Positions 21,638 to 32,128 of a stretch of DNA of 64,000 nt are shown in pieces. The DNA is taken from positions 1,294,252-1,358,251 of the forward strand of contig NW_003314307.1 of NCBI RefSeq assembly GCF_000143415.4. Reading direction: 5' to 3'. Position 1 is the stretch's first letter. Each line of letters starts with the position of its first letter. This stretch comes from Selaginella moellendorffii. Its lineage: Eukaryota > Streptophyta > Lycopodiopsida > Selaginellales > Selaginellaceae. Below the pieces are notes generated by a model, which saw nothing but the letters and a program-made list of their open reading frames with translations, was not told the origin of the DNA and searched no databases. The position numbers and the translations under genes are program-made.

Positions 21638-24616
21638 TCATAAGACAGAGTACTTCCCAGGTTGGACAGCCGGTTGCAACACCATGTTGGACGTAGACTC
21701 CTCCAGGATGCGCTTGATCTCCCCCTTGGCCTTCTTAACCGAGGTCTCGGATCCACCTTCGATGAAGAGATAGAGCTTGCGCTCGCCGGGGCCTGGGATC
21801 TTCCCCGGTGGAAAGAACTGCCCGCGAGTCGTGATCGCGGCTCCAGTCCACTCGCTAATCTGTCCCAGCGCATCCTTGTGCGTGACTTTCCAGCGAGCGT
21901 GCTGGGGAAAGTCGTTGATCTCCAGCTCCGCCTCGTACCGCTCCTGGAGCGACTCGGCCGTGATCTTCTGGATGTTGTGCTGCAAGTTCTTCACCACCTG
22001 GATCGCCTTGTCGCGGAAGTCCGACGGCTGGCCGGGGACTATCCCCGGGATGGTGATGCTCGGCAGGACCGGGATGGCGGCGACGGAGGTTCCAGCGGCT
22101 TGAGAGTTCACGGCCTTGGCTGCGTTTGTGAAGGCCAGCATCATGTCCACTCCTGTCTTCCGGATCTCGTTGTCGTCGTCCGTCTCGCCAGGCTCCTCCT
22201 CTTCCTCGTAGCCATACTCCTTGGCCTGGGCTTTCTTCGCGGCCCTGAGAGCTTCGTCCTCCTCCTCGTTGAACTTGAAGCCGCTGCCACCATAGCCACT
22301 GCCGTGAGCCTTCTCACTCCCCTGGTTCACCTTTGCGATGAAACCATCAGCCAGGCTCTTCAAGTCCTCGGGGATGGGCTGCTCCGAGAGCTCCAGCGCC
22401 TTGGCAAGGTCGGGAGCGTATCTGTCCTCGTCGGGGGCGATGAAAGTCACGGCACATCCCTTCCGGCCCGCCCGTCCAGTGCGTCCCACGCGGTGGACGT
22501 AGTCCTCGTAGTGATTGGGAACGTCATAGTTGACGACCAGCTCCAGCTCCTTCACGTCCAAACCTCTCGCTGCGACGCTCGTCGCCACCAAAAGGTTGCA
22601 AACGTTGGACTTAAAGTCGGACAGCGTCGACTCCCGGTCGGTCTGGTCCTTGGCACCGTGGAGAGACAAGCACGGATACCCGGCCTTGAGAAGGTCCCTG
22701 AAGAGGCTGTCGCATTTCTCCTGCGAGTGGACGAACACCAGCACCTTTCCTTTCTCGTACCACTCGCCGAGGAGCTCGAGCAGCCGCAGGAAACGATCCT
22801 CCTCCGGACGGACCTCCACCGTCTGAGTTATGTCCTTGTTCACCACACTGCGTCCTCCAACTTGGATCTCCACCGGCTTGTCCAAGACTTTACGAGCCAG
22901 GAGCTCAACCTGGCGTGGAAACGTCGCGGAGAAGAGCACCGTCTGCCGGTCCGGCCTCGTGTTCTGGACGATCCTGGTTATCTGCGGCTCAAAGCCCATG
23001 TCAAACATGCGGTCGGCCTCGTCCATCACCAAGTATGTCACCCGTCTCAAGTTTGTGATCTTCCCGGAGCTGGTGCACAGTATATCGATCATTCTTCCCG
23101 GTGTGCACACTACTATCTCGGCACCACGCTTGAGCTCGCTAATCTGCTGGGCGACTCCAGAGCCGCCATAGACAGGGACACAGGTAAGCCCAATAACTCT
23201 GGTGAATTTCTTTATGTCACTGTATATCTGTTGCACAAGCTCCCTCGTCGGAGCCATGATGAGACCGATGGGACCGTCCCCCTGAGCAAGCGGCGGCTGG
23301 TCTTTGATGTGTCTCAGCATCGGCAGAACGAAGGCGAGCGTCTTGCCGGAGCCTGTCTTTGCGATACCAATGCAGTCCCGGCCGTTCATGATGATCGGAA
23401 GTGCCTGTGCTTGGATCGGCATGGGCCGCTCGAAGCCCAGCTTCTTTATCACGTCCAGCATCTTGCTGCTCAGGCCGGTCTGGTTCCACGTCTTGATCGG
23501 CTTGGGGACGTCCTTCCCCTTGACTTTGAGCTCCAGCTCCTTGCGGTATGCCGTGACATCTTCCTTGCTCATCCTCTGGATCTCCTTCACCTCCTTGTAA
23601 AAGTCCTTGCGGAAGGAAGTGTAAGGAACCTTTGTGTGGTCGACCACCGCCAGCTTCTCGGCTTTGGTCTTCTTCACCCGCTTTATAAAGTCCTCGTCGT
23701 CTTCCTCGGCATCACTGTCGTCGTCATCCCCGGCTTCCACCTCGGACTCCGAGTCCCCTCGAGGTCCTCGATTCTTCTTCAAGATGCTTGGAGGCTGTGA
23801 GGCTTTAGATTCTTGAGCGGTAGCCCCAGCACCAGCGACAGAAGGCGGCGCCGCTTGGAGCTTCTTCACCTCGGGAATGACCATGGTGTTCATGAAAGCA
23901 TCCAGAGGATCCACCTCCTCCTCCTCTTCCTGGACAACTTCCATCGGAGCTTCCTCGACTCCTCCACCTTGCTTAGCTTGGCTCTCTTCAGCTCGAGCAG
24001 CCGCATCACCATTTCCAACCTCCTCGTCAGACTCATCCCCTTCGAGCGTCCATGCCTTGCCATTTGCGACCTCGCCTTGCTCGTCTTGAGCTGCAATACC
24101 TTTGCTCTCCCTTTCTTCATCTTCCTTTTGCCGCCGTTGCTCTTGCCACTCCTGGACTCTCCGCCTCCGCTTCTCCATCTCCTCGTCCAATCTCTTCTGC
24201 TCGGCCTCCTTGTCGTCGCCGCCCTCCTCCTCCACACCCTTCCCTTCACCACTGCTATCGCCACCATCTTCCTTTCTCGCCCTCTTCGCTTCCCTCTCCC
24301 TCTCCTCGTCATCCTCCTCTTGCTTACTTCTCTCTCGCTTCTCACGGTCCCTGCTCCTCCTATCTCTCTCGCGCTCGCGATGCCTGTCTCTGTCCCGATC
24401 CCTTTCCCTGTCCCTGTCCCGCTCTCTTTCCCTGTGATGCTCCCTGTCCCTGTGGTGATGCCTCTCGCGATCGCGCTCTCGATCTCGATCCCTACTGCTG
24501 CGTACCTTGTCCTTGTGGCGGTCTCGATCCCGATCGCGCTCGCGCTTCGAATCCTCGCCCCGCGATGACCGCTCGCCCTTGCGCTCTTCGCTCTTGCGAT
24601 CCCTCTCCTTGCCCAT
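21638..24616 (-). CDS. RH42: DEAD-box RNA helicase, PRP5/RH42-like splicing factor, 992 aa
   Basis: A single uninterrupted exon. I chose the start MGKERDRK at 24616 because it begins the typical charged leader. The frame is open 36 codons further upstream with another ATG, but those residues look like 5' UTR. Residues 1-110 are Arg/Asp/Glu repeats (RD/RE-rich) and 110-330 are acidic and lysine-rich, including DPLDAFM, common in PRP5 proteins. The helicase core has the Q motif (GFERPMPIQAQ), motif I AKTGSGKT at 419-426, PTREL, DEADRMFDMGF at 532-542, SAT at 563-565, then VATSVAARGLDV and HRVGRTGRAG. PRP5 acts in the nucleus to open U2 snRNP for branch-site binding during pre-spliceosome assembly. 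Length and architecture match plant RH42. Confidence 0.93.
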   Translation of the reverse strand: MGKERDRKSEERKGERSSRGEDSKRERDRDRDRHKDKVRSSRDRDRERDRERHHHRDREHHRERERDRDRERDRDRDRHRERERDRRSRDREKRERSKQEEDDEEREREAKRARKEDGGDSSGEGKGVEEEGGDDKEAEQKRLDEEMEKRRRRVQEWQEQRRQKEDEERESKGIAAQDEQGEVANGKAWTLEGDESDEEVGNGDAAARAEESQAKQGGGVEEAPMEVVQEEEEEVDPLDAFMNTMVIPEVKKLQAAPPSVAGAGATAQESKASQPPSILKKNRGPRGDSESEVEAGDDDDSDAEEDDEDFIKRVKKTKAEKLAVVDHTKVPYTSFRKDFYKEVKEIQRMSKEDVTAYRKELELKVKGKDVPKPIKTWNQTGLSSKMLDVIKKLGFERPMPIQAQALPIIMNGRDCIGIAKTGSGKTLAFVLPMLRHIKDQPPLAQGDGPIGLIMAPTRELVQQIYSDIKKFTRVIGLTCVPVYGGSGVAQQISELKRGAEIVVCTPGRMIDILCTSSGKITNLRRVTYLVMDEADRMFDMGFEPQITRIVQNTRPDRQTVLFSATFPRQVELLARKVLDKPVEIQVGGRSVVNKDITQTVEVRPEEDRFLRLLELLGEWYEKGKVLVFVHSQEKCDSLFRDLLKAGYPCLSLHGAKDQTDRESTLSDFKSNVCNLLVATSVAARGLDVKELELVVNYDVPNHYEDYVHRVGRTGRAGRKGCAVTFIAPDEDRYAPDLAKALELSEQPIPEDLKSLADGFIAKVNQGSEKAHGSGYGGSGFKFNEEEDEALRAAKKAQAKEYGYEEEEEPGETDDDNEIRKTGVDMMLAFTNAAKAVNSQAAGTSVAAIPVLPSITIPGIVPGQPSDFRDKAIQVVKNLQHNIQKITAESLQERYEAELEINDFPQHARWKVTHKDALGQISEWTGAAITTRGQFFPPGKIPGPGERKLYLFIEGGSETSVKKAKGEIKRILEESTSNMVLQPAVQPGKYSVL

Positions 24617-25037
24617 GCTCCCCAGCCCTAGCAAATTAGGGCAAGAGAGAATATACCTAGATGTGAATCTACGGAGAATCGTCATAGAATATGCGTAAAA
24701 CAAAGCCGTTGAGATGGACGGCATCGGGGTGACTATGGCGCTTCTGTGTCCAGCGCATAGCTATGGCGCGGCGCAACGAGCCGGAGGCGTTCCATCGCCA
24801 TCGCCGGATCCAATCCATCCTTGGGCCCTAGGTCTGTGATCACACCGTGAATATCTCCAAAGGTTGCGATTGATCGTTTTGGTTGCCATGTAGCGAGGAT
24901 TTCGCCATGGGTGGAGGAGCAGATTGGAATCCACTAGGAGCGGAGCTTTTCGGCTCGGATCAACCGATCTAGGGAGCTACAGTAGGATCAGCGCCAGGAG
25001 TTTGGAGGAAACAAAGGGTTTGGGATATTTGGTCGCG
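24617..25037. promoter_or_regulatory. Divergent promoter region between helicase and sterol glucosyltransferase genes
   Basis: About 420 bp separate the two opposed start codons. It contains CTAGCAAATTAGGG next to the helicase start and a short repeat (CTATGGCGC) near 24734-24765. No TATA box is obvious. Bidirectional promoter use is inferred from geometry alone. Confidence 0.4.
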
Positions 25038-27784
25038 ATGGACAGTTCTTCCTCCTCGGCTCCATCCAGTCCAGCTAATGCCAATGCCGCCGCCGCGCAG
25101 CAGATCGATGATCAAGGCGTCAAGCCCGAGCGGATGTTGAAGGAATCAGCGTCGGATGTGTGCCGGGTGAAGCCGCCGGACGATCAGCCCAAGCTCCACT
25201 TGACGTACTCGGCTCCATCGCTCCTCATGCTCGAGCAAGCTTTGCCGCTGCGATCGGACGAAGCGTCCACTCCGACGCCGTCGTCGCGAGGAGACAATTC
25301 CTCCGGATCCGGTTAGTCTTCTCCTTTGCTTTTATTTTTTCCTTGCTTAGAACCTTTTGTGTTTGGTGGTGAGAAGATAGGGGATTGGGACGGTCAGTGA
25401 CCATGCCCGCCACGAATGGCGAGGAAACGCGCGATCATACCTCCAATGGAAGGTTGCTGCGATCAGCCACGGAGAAAGCGAGCTTGCAAAGACACGAGGA
25501 AGAAAATATACGAAGAAAGGTCGCGGATAAGTTGTCCGACAGAAGAAAGGTAAACATTCCTTCAACATAAATTCCTTGGACTGACTACCTTCTTCTTTTG
25601 GTCTCCAGAAAAAGATGTTGCAACGCTTGGCTACAGTCAAGACGGATGGAACTGTCGAGTTTGATGTGGCTGGAAGTGCTCGCATCATGCCCGAGCTCAT
25701 TGCGCCCGAACTAAGCGATTCCCTTCGTATTTACGACGAGGAGTGGGACGAGAGGAAGTTCAAAGTGCAGCCATTGCAGATTGTAATGCTCATCGTTGGT
25801 ACACGAGGGGATGTTCAACCATTTATTGCGATCGGAAAGCATCTACAGGTGTTTTCCTCGTTTATTCTTCTGAAGTGAAAATCTCACTCATGCTTGTGAT
25901 TACTTACGCAGGAATACGGCCACCGTGTACGCCTCGCTACACACGCCAACTTTCGGGAGTTTGTGTTAACTGCTGGGCTGGAGTTCTATCCTTTAGGCGG
26001 GGATCCGAAAATTCTAGCTGGATGTACGTGTCAACTGGTAGCAGTTTGAGCTTATTGTTTGATGCCTCATTCACTGACAGGTCGCGCTCATTACAGACAT
26101 GGTGAAAAACAAAGGGTTTCTTCCTTCCAATCCATCCGAGATACCTATTCAAAGAAAGCAGATCAAAGCTATCATAAACTCGTTGCTTCCTGCCTGTATT
26201 GAGGCTGATGGACCAGTTCCTTTCAGAGCTCAGGCGATGATTGCAAATCCTCCCGCGTATGGTAAGTTTCTCTCGGCTTTTTGATCTCGTTTACAATGCC
26301 GACAGTTCTGCAGGTCATGTTCATGTGGCTGAGTACTTGAGAGTCCCACTTCACATTTTCTTTACAATGCCTTGGACGTAAGAAAAAACCTGACGTTCTT
26401 TCTTCTACTACCACTAACATGTCCCGTGGCCGCTATTGCAGGCCAACCAGTGAGTTTCCTCATCCGTTGGCACGCATCAAGAATCCGGCTGGTTACCGGG
26501 TGAGTGGCGAATTATACTATGGCGAAACACTTATGTGAGTTTTGAAATAATGGCAGATGTCTTATCAAGTTGTGGACTCCCTCATATGGTGGGGAATTCG
26601 GAGCATGATAAACGACTTCCGGAAGAAGAAACTTAAGCTCCGTCCAATTACCTACTTGAGCGGTTCAATAGGATCAATATCGGACTTACCTACGGGTTAC
26701 ATATGGAGTCCACATCTGGTCCCCAAGCCCAGAGGTATTGCGTATCGTCTTTTTCCGTGTCACATTGATTTAAGTTTCCACTTGTTTGCAGACTGGGGCC
26801 AGCGTGTCGACGTGGTTGGCTTCTGTTTTCTGGATCTTGCCAGAGATTATGAGCCCCATGCGGAACTCTCCAAGTGGCTGCAAGCAGGAGCAAAGCCAAT
26901 TTACGTTGGTTTTGGAAGCCTTGTAAGTCTTAAATCCTTCTTCATTGCATACGAGTGTTGTTTTGACGCCGAGTTTTGGGAAGCCTGTTCAAGATCCCAA
27001 GGGGATGACGTCGATCATAGTAAAAGCTCTTGAAGAAACTGGCCAACGCGGCATAATCTCCAGGGGTTGGGGAGGGCTGGGTGACAGTAAGTAATGCGTT
27101 TTTAAAACGTTATCAAACCTGGACTCCGTTTTGCAGTAAAAGATCCACCAGATTTTATCTATTTACTGGATAACTGTCCTCACGACTGGCTTTTTCCACA
27201 ATGCGCTGGAGTGGTATGTTTGTCATGACAACTTTCTTTTGCAATTCATCCAACCCTCTCTTTATATGTCGTAGGTTCATCATGGAGGCGCGGGAACAAC
27301 AGCTGCCGGTCTCAAAGCTGCGGTATAAGCAAGAGCAAGAGCAGAGGTTTTTTTGACTTAACCAGGATGAGTTTGCGTGCTTGGCAGTGCCCGACGACTG
27401 TAGTTCCCATTTTCGGGGATCAGCCATTCTGGGGAGAGCAAGTCCATGCTAAAGGAGTCGGCCCAGCTCCAATTCCAGTGAATCAATTCACGCTGGAGAA
27501 GCTCGTTGCTGCCATTCGTTTCATGCTGGAGCCGGAGGTAAGATTGGTCACGTTTTCCTAGCATAGATCGATAGTTTCTCATTCTTTGGCTTGGGAAAAA
27601 GGTGAAAGAGCGAGCGATTCAACTGGCCAAGCATATGGACGGGGAGGACGGCGTGAAAGAAGCGGTGAACGCGTTCCACAGGCACTTGCCAAAGGATATG
27701 CCGGATCAGGCTCCAGACATCCCATCGGATTCGAGCTTCCTTTCCAGCCTCGTGGAGAAGCTACGGAGAATATTTTGTTGTTAG
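25038..27784 (+). CDS. UGT80: UDP-glucose:sterol 3-beta-glucosyltransferase (GT1, UGT80 type), about 651 aa
   Basis: Fourteen exons: 25038-25311, 25377-25549, 25609-25848, 25912-26023, 26097-26261, 26314-26377, 26442-26499, 26557-26734, 26792-26922, 26984-27086, 27137-27213, 27275-27322, 27388-27537 and 27602-27784. The frame closes. The second exon could instead start at 25398, which is also in frame; the pyrimidine-tract acceptor at 25350 is not. An N-terminal Ser/Pro-rich region is followed by IVMLIVGTRGDVQPFIAIG (N-terminal nucleotide-sugar fold), NFREFVLTAGLEFYPLGGDP, and the C-terminal donor site HHGGAGTTAAGLKAACPTT with VPIFGDQPFWGE. The enzyme adds glucose to the 3-OH of membrane sterols at the plasma membrane or ER. 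Length fits the Arabidopsis protein (about 637). The usual C-terminal helix LAKHMDGEDGVKEAVNAFHRHLP is intact. Many short exons contrast with the intronless helicase next door. Confidence 0.93.
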
Positions 27785-28419
27785 ATTCAGTCTGTAAACA
27801 CGATTTTTATAAAGGGCCTAATACTTACACTTCTATTTCTATACTGATTGGGATAGAAAAATCATAATTAATAAATTAGTGTATATTATATGTTATTAAG
27901 ATTTATTATGAGCATCTATAAAATCTACAAGAGTAATAGTAATCACAAAATGTTTTGAAAGAGAATAAGTTTATAAATATATAAATAAATTTTTATGTAT
28001 TTTATTTATGAATAAATGAAAAAAAAAATGTTAATAAGTTTAATTTCTTTAGGAAAAAAATAAATATCATCACTCAACTTCAAGTAGTTAATATTCTTAG
28101 ATATTATTATTGTCTTTGTCTGAGATTATTGCTGCAATTTGATTATTTTACAATAAGTTAAATATCTGATAAAAAAGGTATTAAGTCTCTATAAACTATT
28201 TACATTTACATTACTAATAATATCTTATATCAAAGTTGTTATAAGTTAAAATTTAACATTATGAGTACATAAAATATAGAAATGAAACAATATGCATATC
28301 AATTATCCAAAAAACCTTAACTGAGTGAGTGGTCCGAATTAAAACCAATTCAATGGCTACCAAAATTCTACTAAGCTAATATTAGTATACAGTATTGTAG
28401 CTATATACTTAGACTTCAC
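27785..28419. other. AT-rich intergenic region
   Basis: No gene or repeat structure recognised. Strongly AT-rich; it marks the change from the gene block to the transposon block. Confidence 0.5.
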
Positions 28420-28613
28420 TGTAAGCAACCAAAGGGAACGACTCGAGAGACGATCCATAAGGTTCAAATATAGAGGGAAAGGGCCCATGAATAAGAGTGC
28501 ACCCCCTTTTCCAATCAGTTAAGGGTTTTGGGATAATTGGGATTAAATGTCCTTGGGTTTGAATAATACTAGGTTGGGTGACCTCCCGGGAAGTCCAAAC
28601 TCAGGAACTTACA
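28420..28613 (+). repeat. TRIM left LTR (194 bp)
   Basis: Direct repeat partner of 28875-29068; TGTAAG...CTTACA ends. Confidence 0.92.
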
Positions 28614-28615
28614 TT

Positions 28616-28627
28616 TGGTATCAGAGC
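28616..28627 (+). promoter_or_regulatory. Primer-binding site of the TRIM (tRNA-iMet type)
   Basis: TGGTATCAGAGC, the standard complement of the plant initiator tRNA 3' end, two bases inside the left LTR. Confidence 0.92.
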
Positions 28628-28874
28628 GGTCTCGGGTCCGACTTTGTTGGTTGGCTAAGGAAATCACACCACAAGTTGATTGACATCTGGCTGATCCAGT
28701 TTGCTCCCATTGGGCCTACCCCTTGGACAAGTTGATTGACATCTAGCTAGTCCAATTTGCTCCTGCTGGGCTCGACTCGAGGGATAGGGTGTCAAGAGAG
28801 TGGGGCTCTCAGGAGAGTTGCGGCTCTCAGCTTCCGTTCACGAGGGTGTGACCTTGCAGGGAAGCGTGATGGAT

Positions 28875-29068
28875 TGTAAGCAACTAAAGGGAACAACTCG
28901 AGAGACAATTCATGGGGTTTAAATATAGAGGGAAAGGGCTTATTAACAAGAGTGCACCCCCTTTTTCAATTGGTTAAGGGTCTTGGGATAATTGGGGTTA
29001 AGTGTCTTTGGGTTTAAATAGTACTGGGTTGGGTGACCTCCTGGGAAGTCCAAACTCAGGAGCTTATA
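28875..29068 (+). repeat. TRIM right LTR (194 bp)
   Basis: Same length as the left LTR and clearly homologous throughout, with scattered substitutions. Confidence 0.92.
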
Positions 29069-29328
29069 CTCACATCCTCTTGAAAAGTCATTAGGGTTCT
29101 TTGATTGATGAGCCAAGATATGGAGTAATATCAAAAGGAGGCACTGATGGATTTGTAGGTGGTGTTAGTTATTTTTTATCCCTTTATACAAAACACTTAA
29201 ATTGCATATGTATAATTTTTGGAGGATCAACTTGTTAAATATCATACCAAACTTTATAACTTGTGATCTAGCTTGCTATAACACTGGAAATGGTCCCTTC
29301 CACTGAGCAAGGAGCCCTTTAAACAAAC
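29069..29328. other. Spacer between TRIM and element A
   Basis: 260 bp with no recognised gene. It ends in CAAAC, the left copy of the target duplication of element A. Confidence 0.5.
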
Positions 29329-29691
29329 TGTCAAGACCCCCAACAAGATCAGGACTGGAAAATGCAGAAGACGAAAAGAAAAGCTAGTGAAAACGAAGAA
29401 AAGGCCTTAGACTAGTGTTGATTCAGATTGTGAAGAAATGAAACAAGACTAACCTATATATATACTATACATTGATGAAGCTCCACCACTCTTGGATCGA
29501 GGACGGCCTAAATATAGCTAAGGTCGAGGAGGCACCACGTCATCATCAGGAATGTGGTTCAAGAATCAGGAATCATACAAGAAATCAGAGAGTTAGGAAT
29601 AAGGAAGTGTCTTGAGAGTCAAGAATGTGGTCTGTGGGTTAGGAATCTGGCGAGAGTCAGGAATGTGGCAAGAATTGAGGGATTCCTGACA
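29329..29691 (-). repeat. Element A 3' LTR (363 bp)
   Basis: Direct repeat of 55201-55561, with the TATA stretch and the TTGATTCAGATTGTG motif conserved at 29418-29432. Confidence 0.9.
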
Positions 29692-29895
29692 GCACCCCCT
29701 CCTCAAGAACGAGTGGAATGAGGATGTGAATGAGAATGAAGAGGAGGATGAGATGGCCGTCGAGGGACGGGAGATGGAGAAGGAAAAGAATGAGGACTGG
29801 GACAAGAAGGATAGCGGCAGTGGAAGTCCTGAACAAGGTCAGAAGAATGAATTAGGTTGTCTGCAGGTTCCAAAGTGCGTTCCTCAAGTCCTGAT

Positions 29896-30495
29896 AATAG
29901 TTGATGAAGCACCTTAGGAATTGTTCCAACATCTGAATCATTCGCTCGGACTGTCCATCAGTTTGAGGGTGATACGCCGAAGAGAGGTTGGCCTTCAATC
30001 CAAGCAGTTGCAAGAACCATTGCCAGAAATGAGAGATGAATTGAGGTCCCCGATCTGAAACCACATTTGCAGGAATCCCATGAAGTCGGAAAATTTCCCT
30101 GAATACCAGTTTTGCCATGTCCTCGCCCGAAAACTCCTTGGTACACGGCAAAAAGTGCGCCATATTTGTGAAGCGATCCACCATGACTAAATTGCTATTG
30201 AAACCTCTAGAACTCGAAAGATCACTCACGAAATCCATGGAGATGGATTCCCAAAGACCTGAAGGGACCAGGAGAGAATGAAGCAAACCTGAAGGAAGGT
30301 GGCGAGGCACCTTATTCTGGGCGCAAGTGTCACAGGAGGTAACAAAAGCTTTGATGTAGTCGTCCATGTGAGGCCACCAAAAGTCCCGTGCAACCAGCTC
30401 ATAGGTTTTTGCAATGCTGAAGTGACCAGCAGTCGGGTTATCATGGCACACCATCAGGACCAACCTTCGAGCATCACCTTAAGGAATGTAAAGCT
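29896..30495 (-). pseudogene. Second copy of element A integrase core
   Basis: Nearly the same sequence as 31114-31705. It encodes an HHCC-type zinc motif region (AGHFSIAKTYELV ... SCDTCAQNK) and the catalytic D-D-E positions in SMDFVSDL, VSDRGPQF and DGQSERM. The copy at 31114 lacks a few bases after 'AKTYELV' that are present here. A segmental duplication inside the element placed this copy downstream of the integrase C-terminal region. Confidence 0.85.
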
Positions 30496-30719
30496 GCTCC
30501 CCATGTTTGTAGTCTAGTCTATTAGATAGTAGAGTTTAAATCGTGAGATTTTTGAATCAAGGATGTCCTAAACTTTGTACTCAAACCCATCCTCGAGCTG
30601 CACTGGTGGAGGCAGAGGAATGACCCGATTTTGGAATAAGACTGGGAATATAAGGCTCAAGAGAGAGGAGTGAAAAATGGGGTGAATTTGATATAAAGAG
30701 TGAAGTGCAAGATGATAAG

Positions 30720-31113
30720 TGATAGGATTAATGATGGTAGTGATAGGAAAGGACTAAGGTGTTTGAAATCAAGTTTGGGACATGGCCTGGTGGTGGAGAT
30801 ATTTCGTTTGAGAAGCCAGACTTTATCCTTGATATTGTAAGGGGGACAATCCTGACGATGGACATTGGCGAATGTTTTGTGAGATTCCTAAGCATGATGG
30901 AGGTGGAAGGAGATGGAGTTGTGGATTTCCTGGAAGTTGGAGACAAATGCCTTAGAGTGGAGATTTGAACCAGAGGATTTGGATGGAGAAGGAAGTGAGA
31001 GATTGAATCAGGGATTTGGGCCAGAGTTTGCAAAGAAGGGGGAAACTCGAAGGGAGAAATGAATGGAGTTGTTATAGGAAAACTCAGCAAATGGAAGGAT
31101 ATCGAACCAGTTA
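30720..31113 (-). pseudogene. Element A integrase C-terminal region (GPY/F-like part)
   Basis: In one minus frame the sequence reads through a YNNSIH-like motif, FFANSGPNPRF, and a KDKVWLLKRNIST-like stretch followed by KLDFKHL. This is the normal order downstream of a gypsy integrase core in sushi-like elements. A stop codon interrupts it. Confidence 0.55.
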
Positions 31114-31705
31114 TCCTGATAATAGTTGATGAAGCACCTTAGGAATTGTTCCAACGTCTAAATCGTTCGCTCGGACTGTCCATCAGTTTGAGGGTGATAC
31201 GCCGAAGAGAGGTTGGCCTTCACTCCAAGCAGTTGCAAGAACCATTGCCAGAAATGAGAGATGAATTGAGGTCCCCGATCTGAAACCACATTTGCAGGAA
31301 TCCCATGAAGTCGGAAAATTTCCCTGAATACCAATTTTGCCATGTCCTCACCCGAAAACTCCTTGGTACACGGCAGGAAGTGTGCCATATTTGTGAAGCG
31401 ATCCACCATGACTAAATTGCTATTGAAACCTCTAGAACTCGAAAGATCACTCACGAAATCCATGGAGATGGATTCCCAAGGACCTGAAGGGACCAGGAGA
31501 GAATGAAGCAAACCTGAAGGAAGGTGGCGAGGCACCTTATTCTGGGCGCAAGTGTCACAGGAGGTAACAAAAGCTTTGATGTAGTCGTCCATGTGAGGCC
31601 ACCAAAAGTCCCAACCAGCTCATAGGTTTTTGCAATGCTGAAGTGACCAGCAATTGAGTTATCATGGCACACCATCAGGACCAACCTTTGAGCATCACCT
31701 TAAGT
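31114..31705 (-). pseudogene. Element A integrase core, first copy
   Basis: Same motifs as the copy at 29896-30495 with the catalytic D-D-E region preserved. A short deletion after AKTYELV shifts the reading frame. Confidence 0.85.
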
Positions 31706-32128
31706 AATGTAAAGCTACTCCCCATAGTACAATAAGCCATCTAAGAACTCAAACTCGTCAAATCTCCAGTAGTCGGGAGTCATTGGGTGTCCAGCCTGAA
31801 GATGGGGGAAAATATCACTGGCAAGGTCGTTGGATTGAAAATCATTTCTGATTGTGTCCATCAAGAAGGAGTCCTGAGGGGCCAGGGAAATTGCTATAAC
31901 TTGAAGCCGATCAGGACTGAGGATAACTTAATCCTGTTGATAAAAGGCAGGATTATCAAGCTTGAGATTGAGATAGGAGCGCCTTGAAAGAGCATCAGGA
32001 AGGCCCTGAAGCTTTCCAGGTCTGTACTTGATAACAAAGTCAAACTGACTCAAGAATTGTGCCCACCTTGCCTGACGACGGCTCAAAACTCGGGAAGTGG
32101 CAAAGTACTTGAGATTTTTGTGATCCGT

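Larger units (their letters stand above)
28420..29068 (+). mobile_element. TRIM (miniature LTR retrotransposon), complete, 649 bp
   Basis: Two direct repeats of exactly 194 bp (28420-28613 and 28875-29068) flank a 261-bp interior. The LTR begins TGTAAG and ends CTTACA (CTTATA in the right copy), a 6-bp terminal inverted repeat. Two bases after the left LTR is TGGTATCAGAGC, the initiator-methionine tRNA primer-binding site. A purine-rich stretch (GCAGGGAAGCGTGATGGA) precedes the right LTR. The flanks TTCAC (28415-28419) and CTCAC (29069-29073) look like a slightly mutated 5-bp target duplication. The interior has no coding capacity and contains a degenerate ~57-bp direct repeat starting TTGATTGACATCT. 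TRIMs are non-autonomous and move with enzymes from larger LTR elements. A solo LTR of the same family lies at 58587-58786. Confidence 0.92.

Noticed and set aside
21662-23800. A 712-codon plus-strand open frame
   Set aside because: It lies entirely antisense to the RH42-like helicase; its Leu/Arg/His-rich composition is that of a shadow frame in GC-rich coding sequence.
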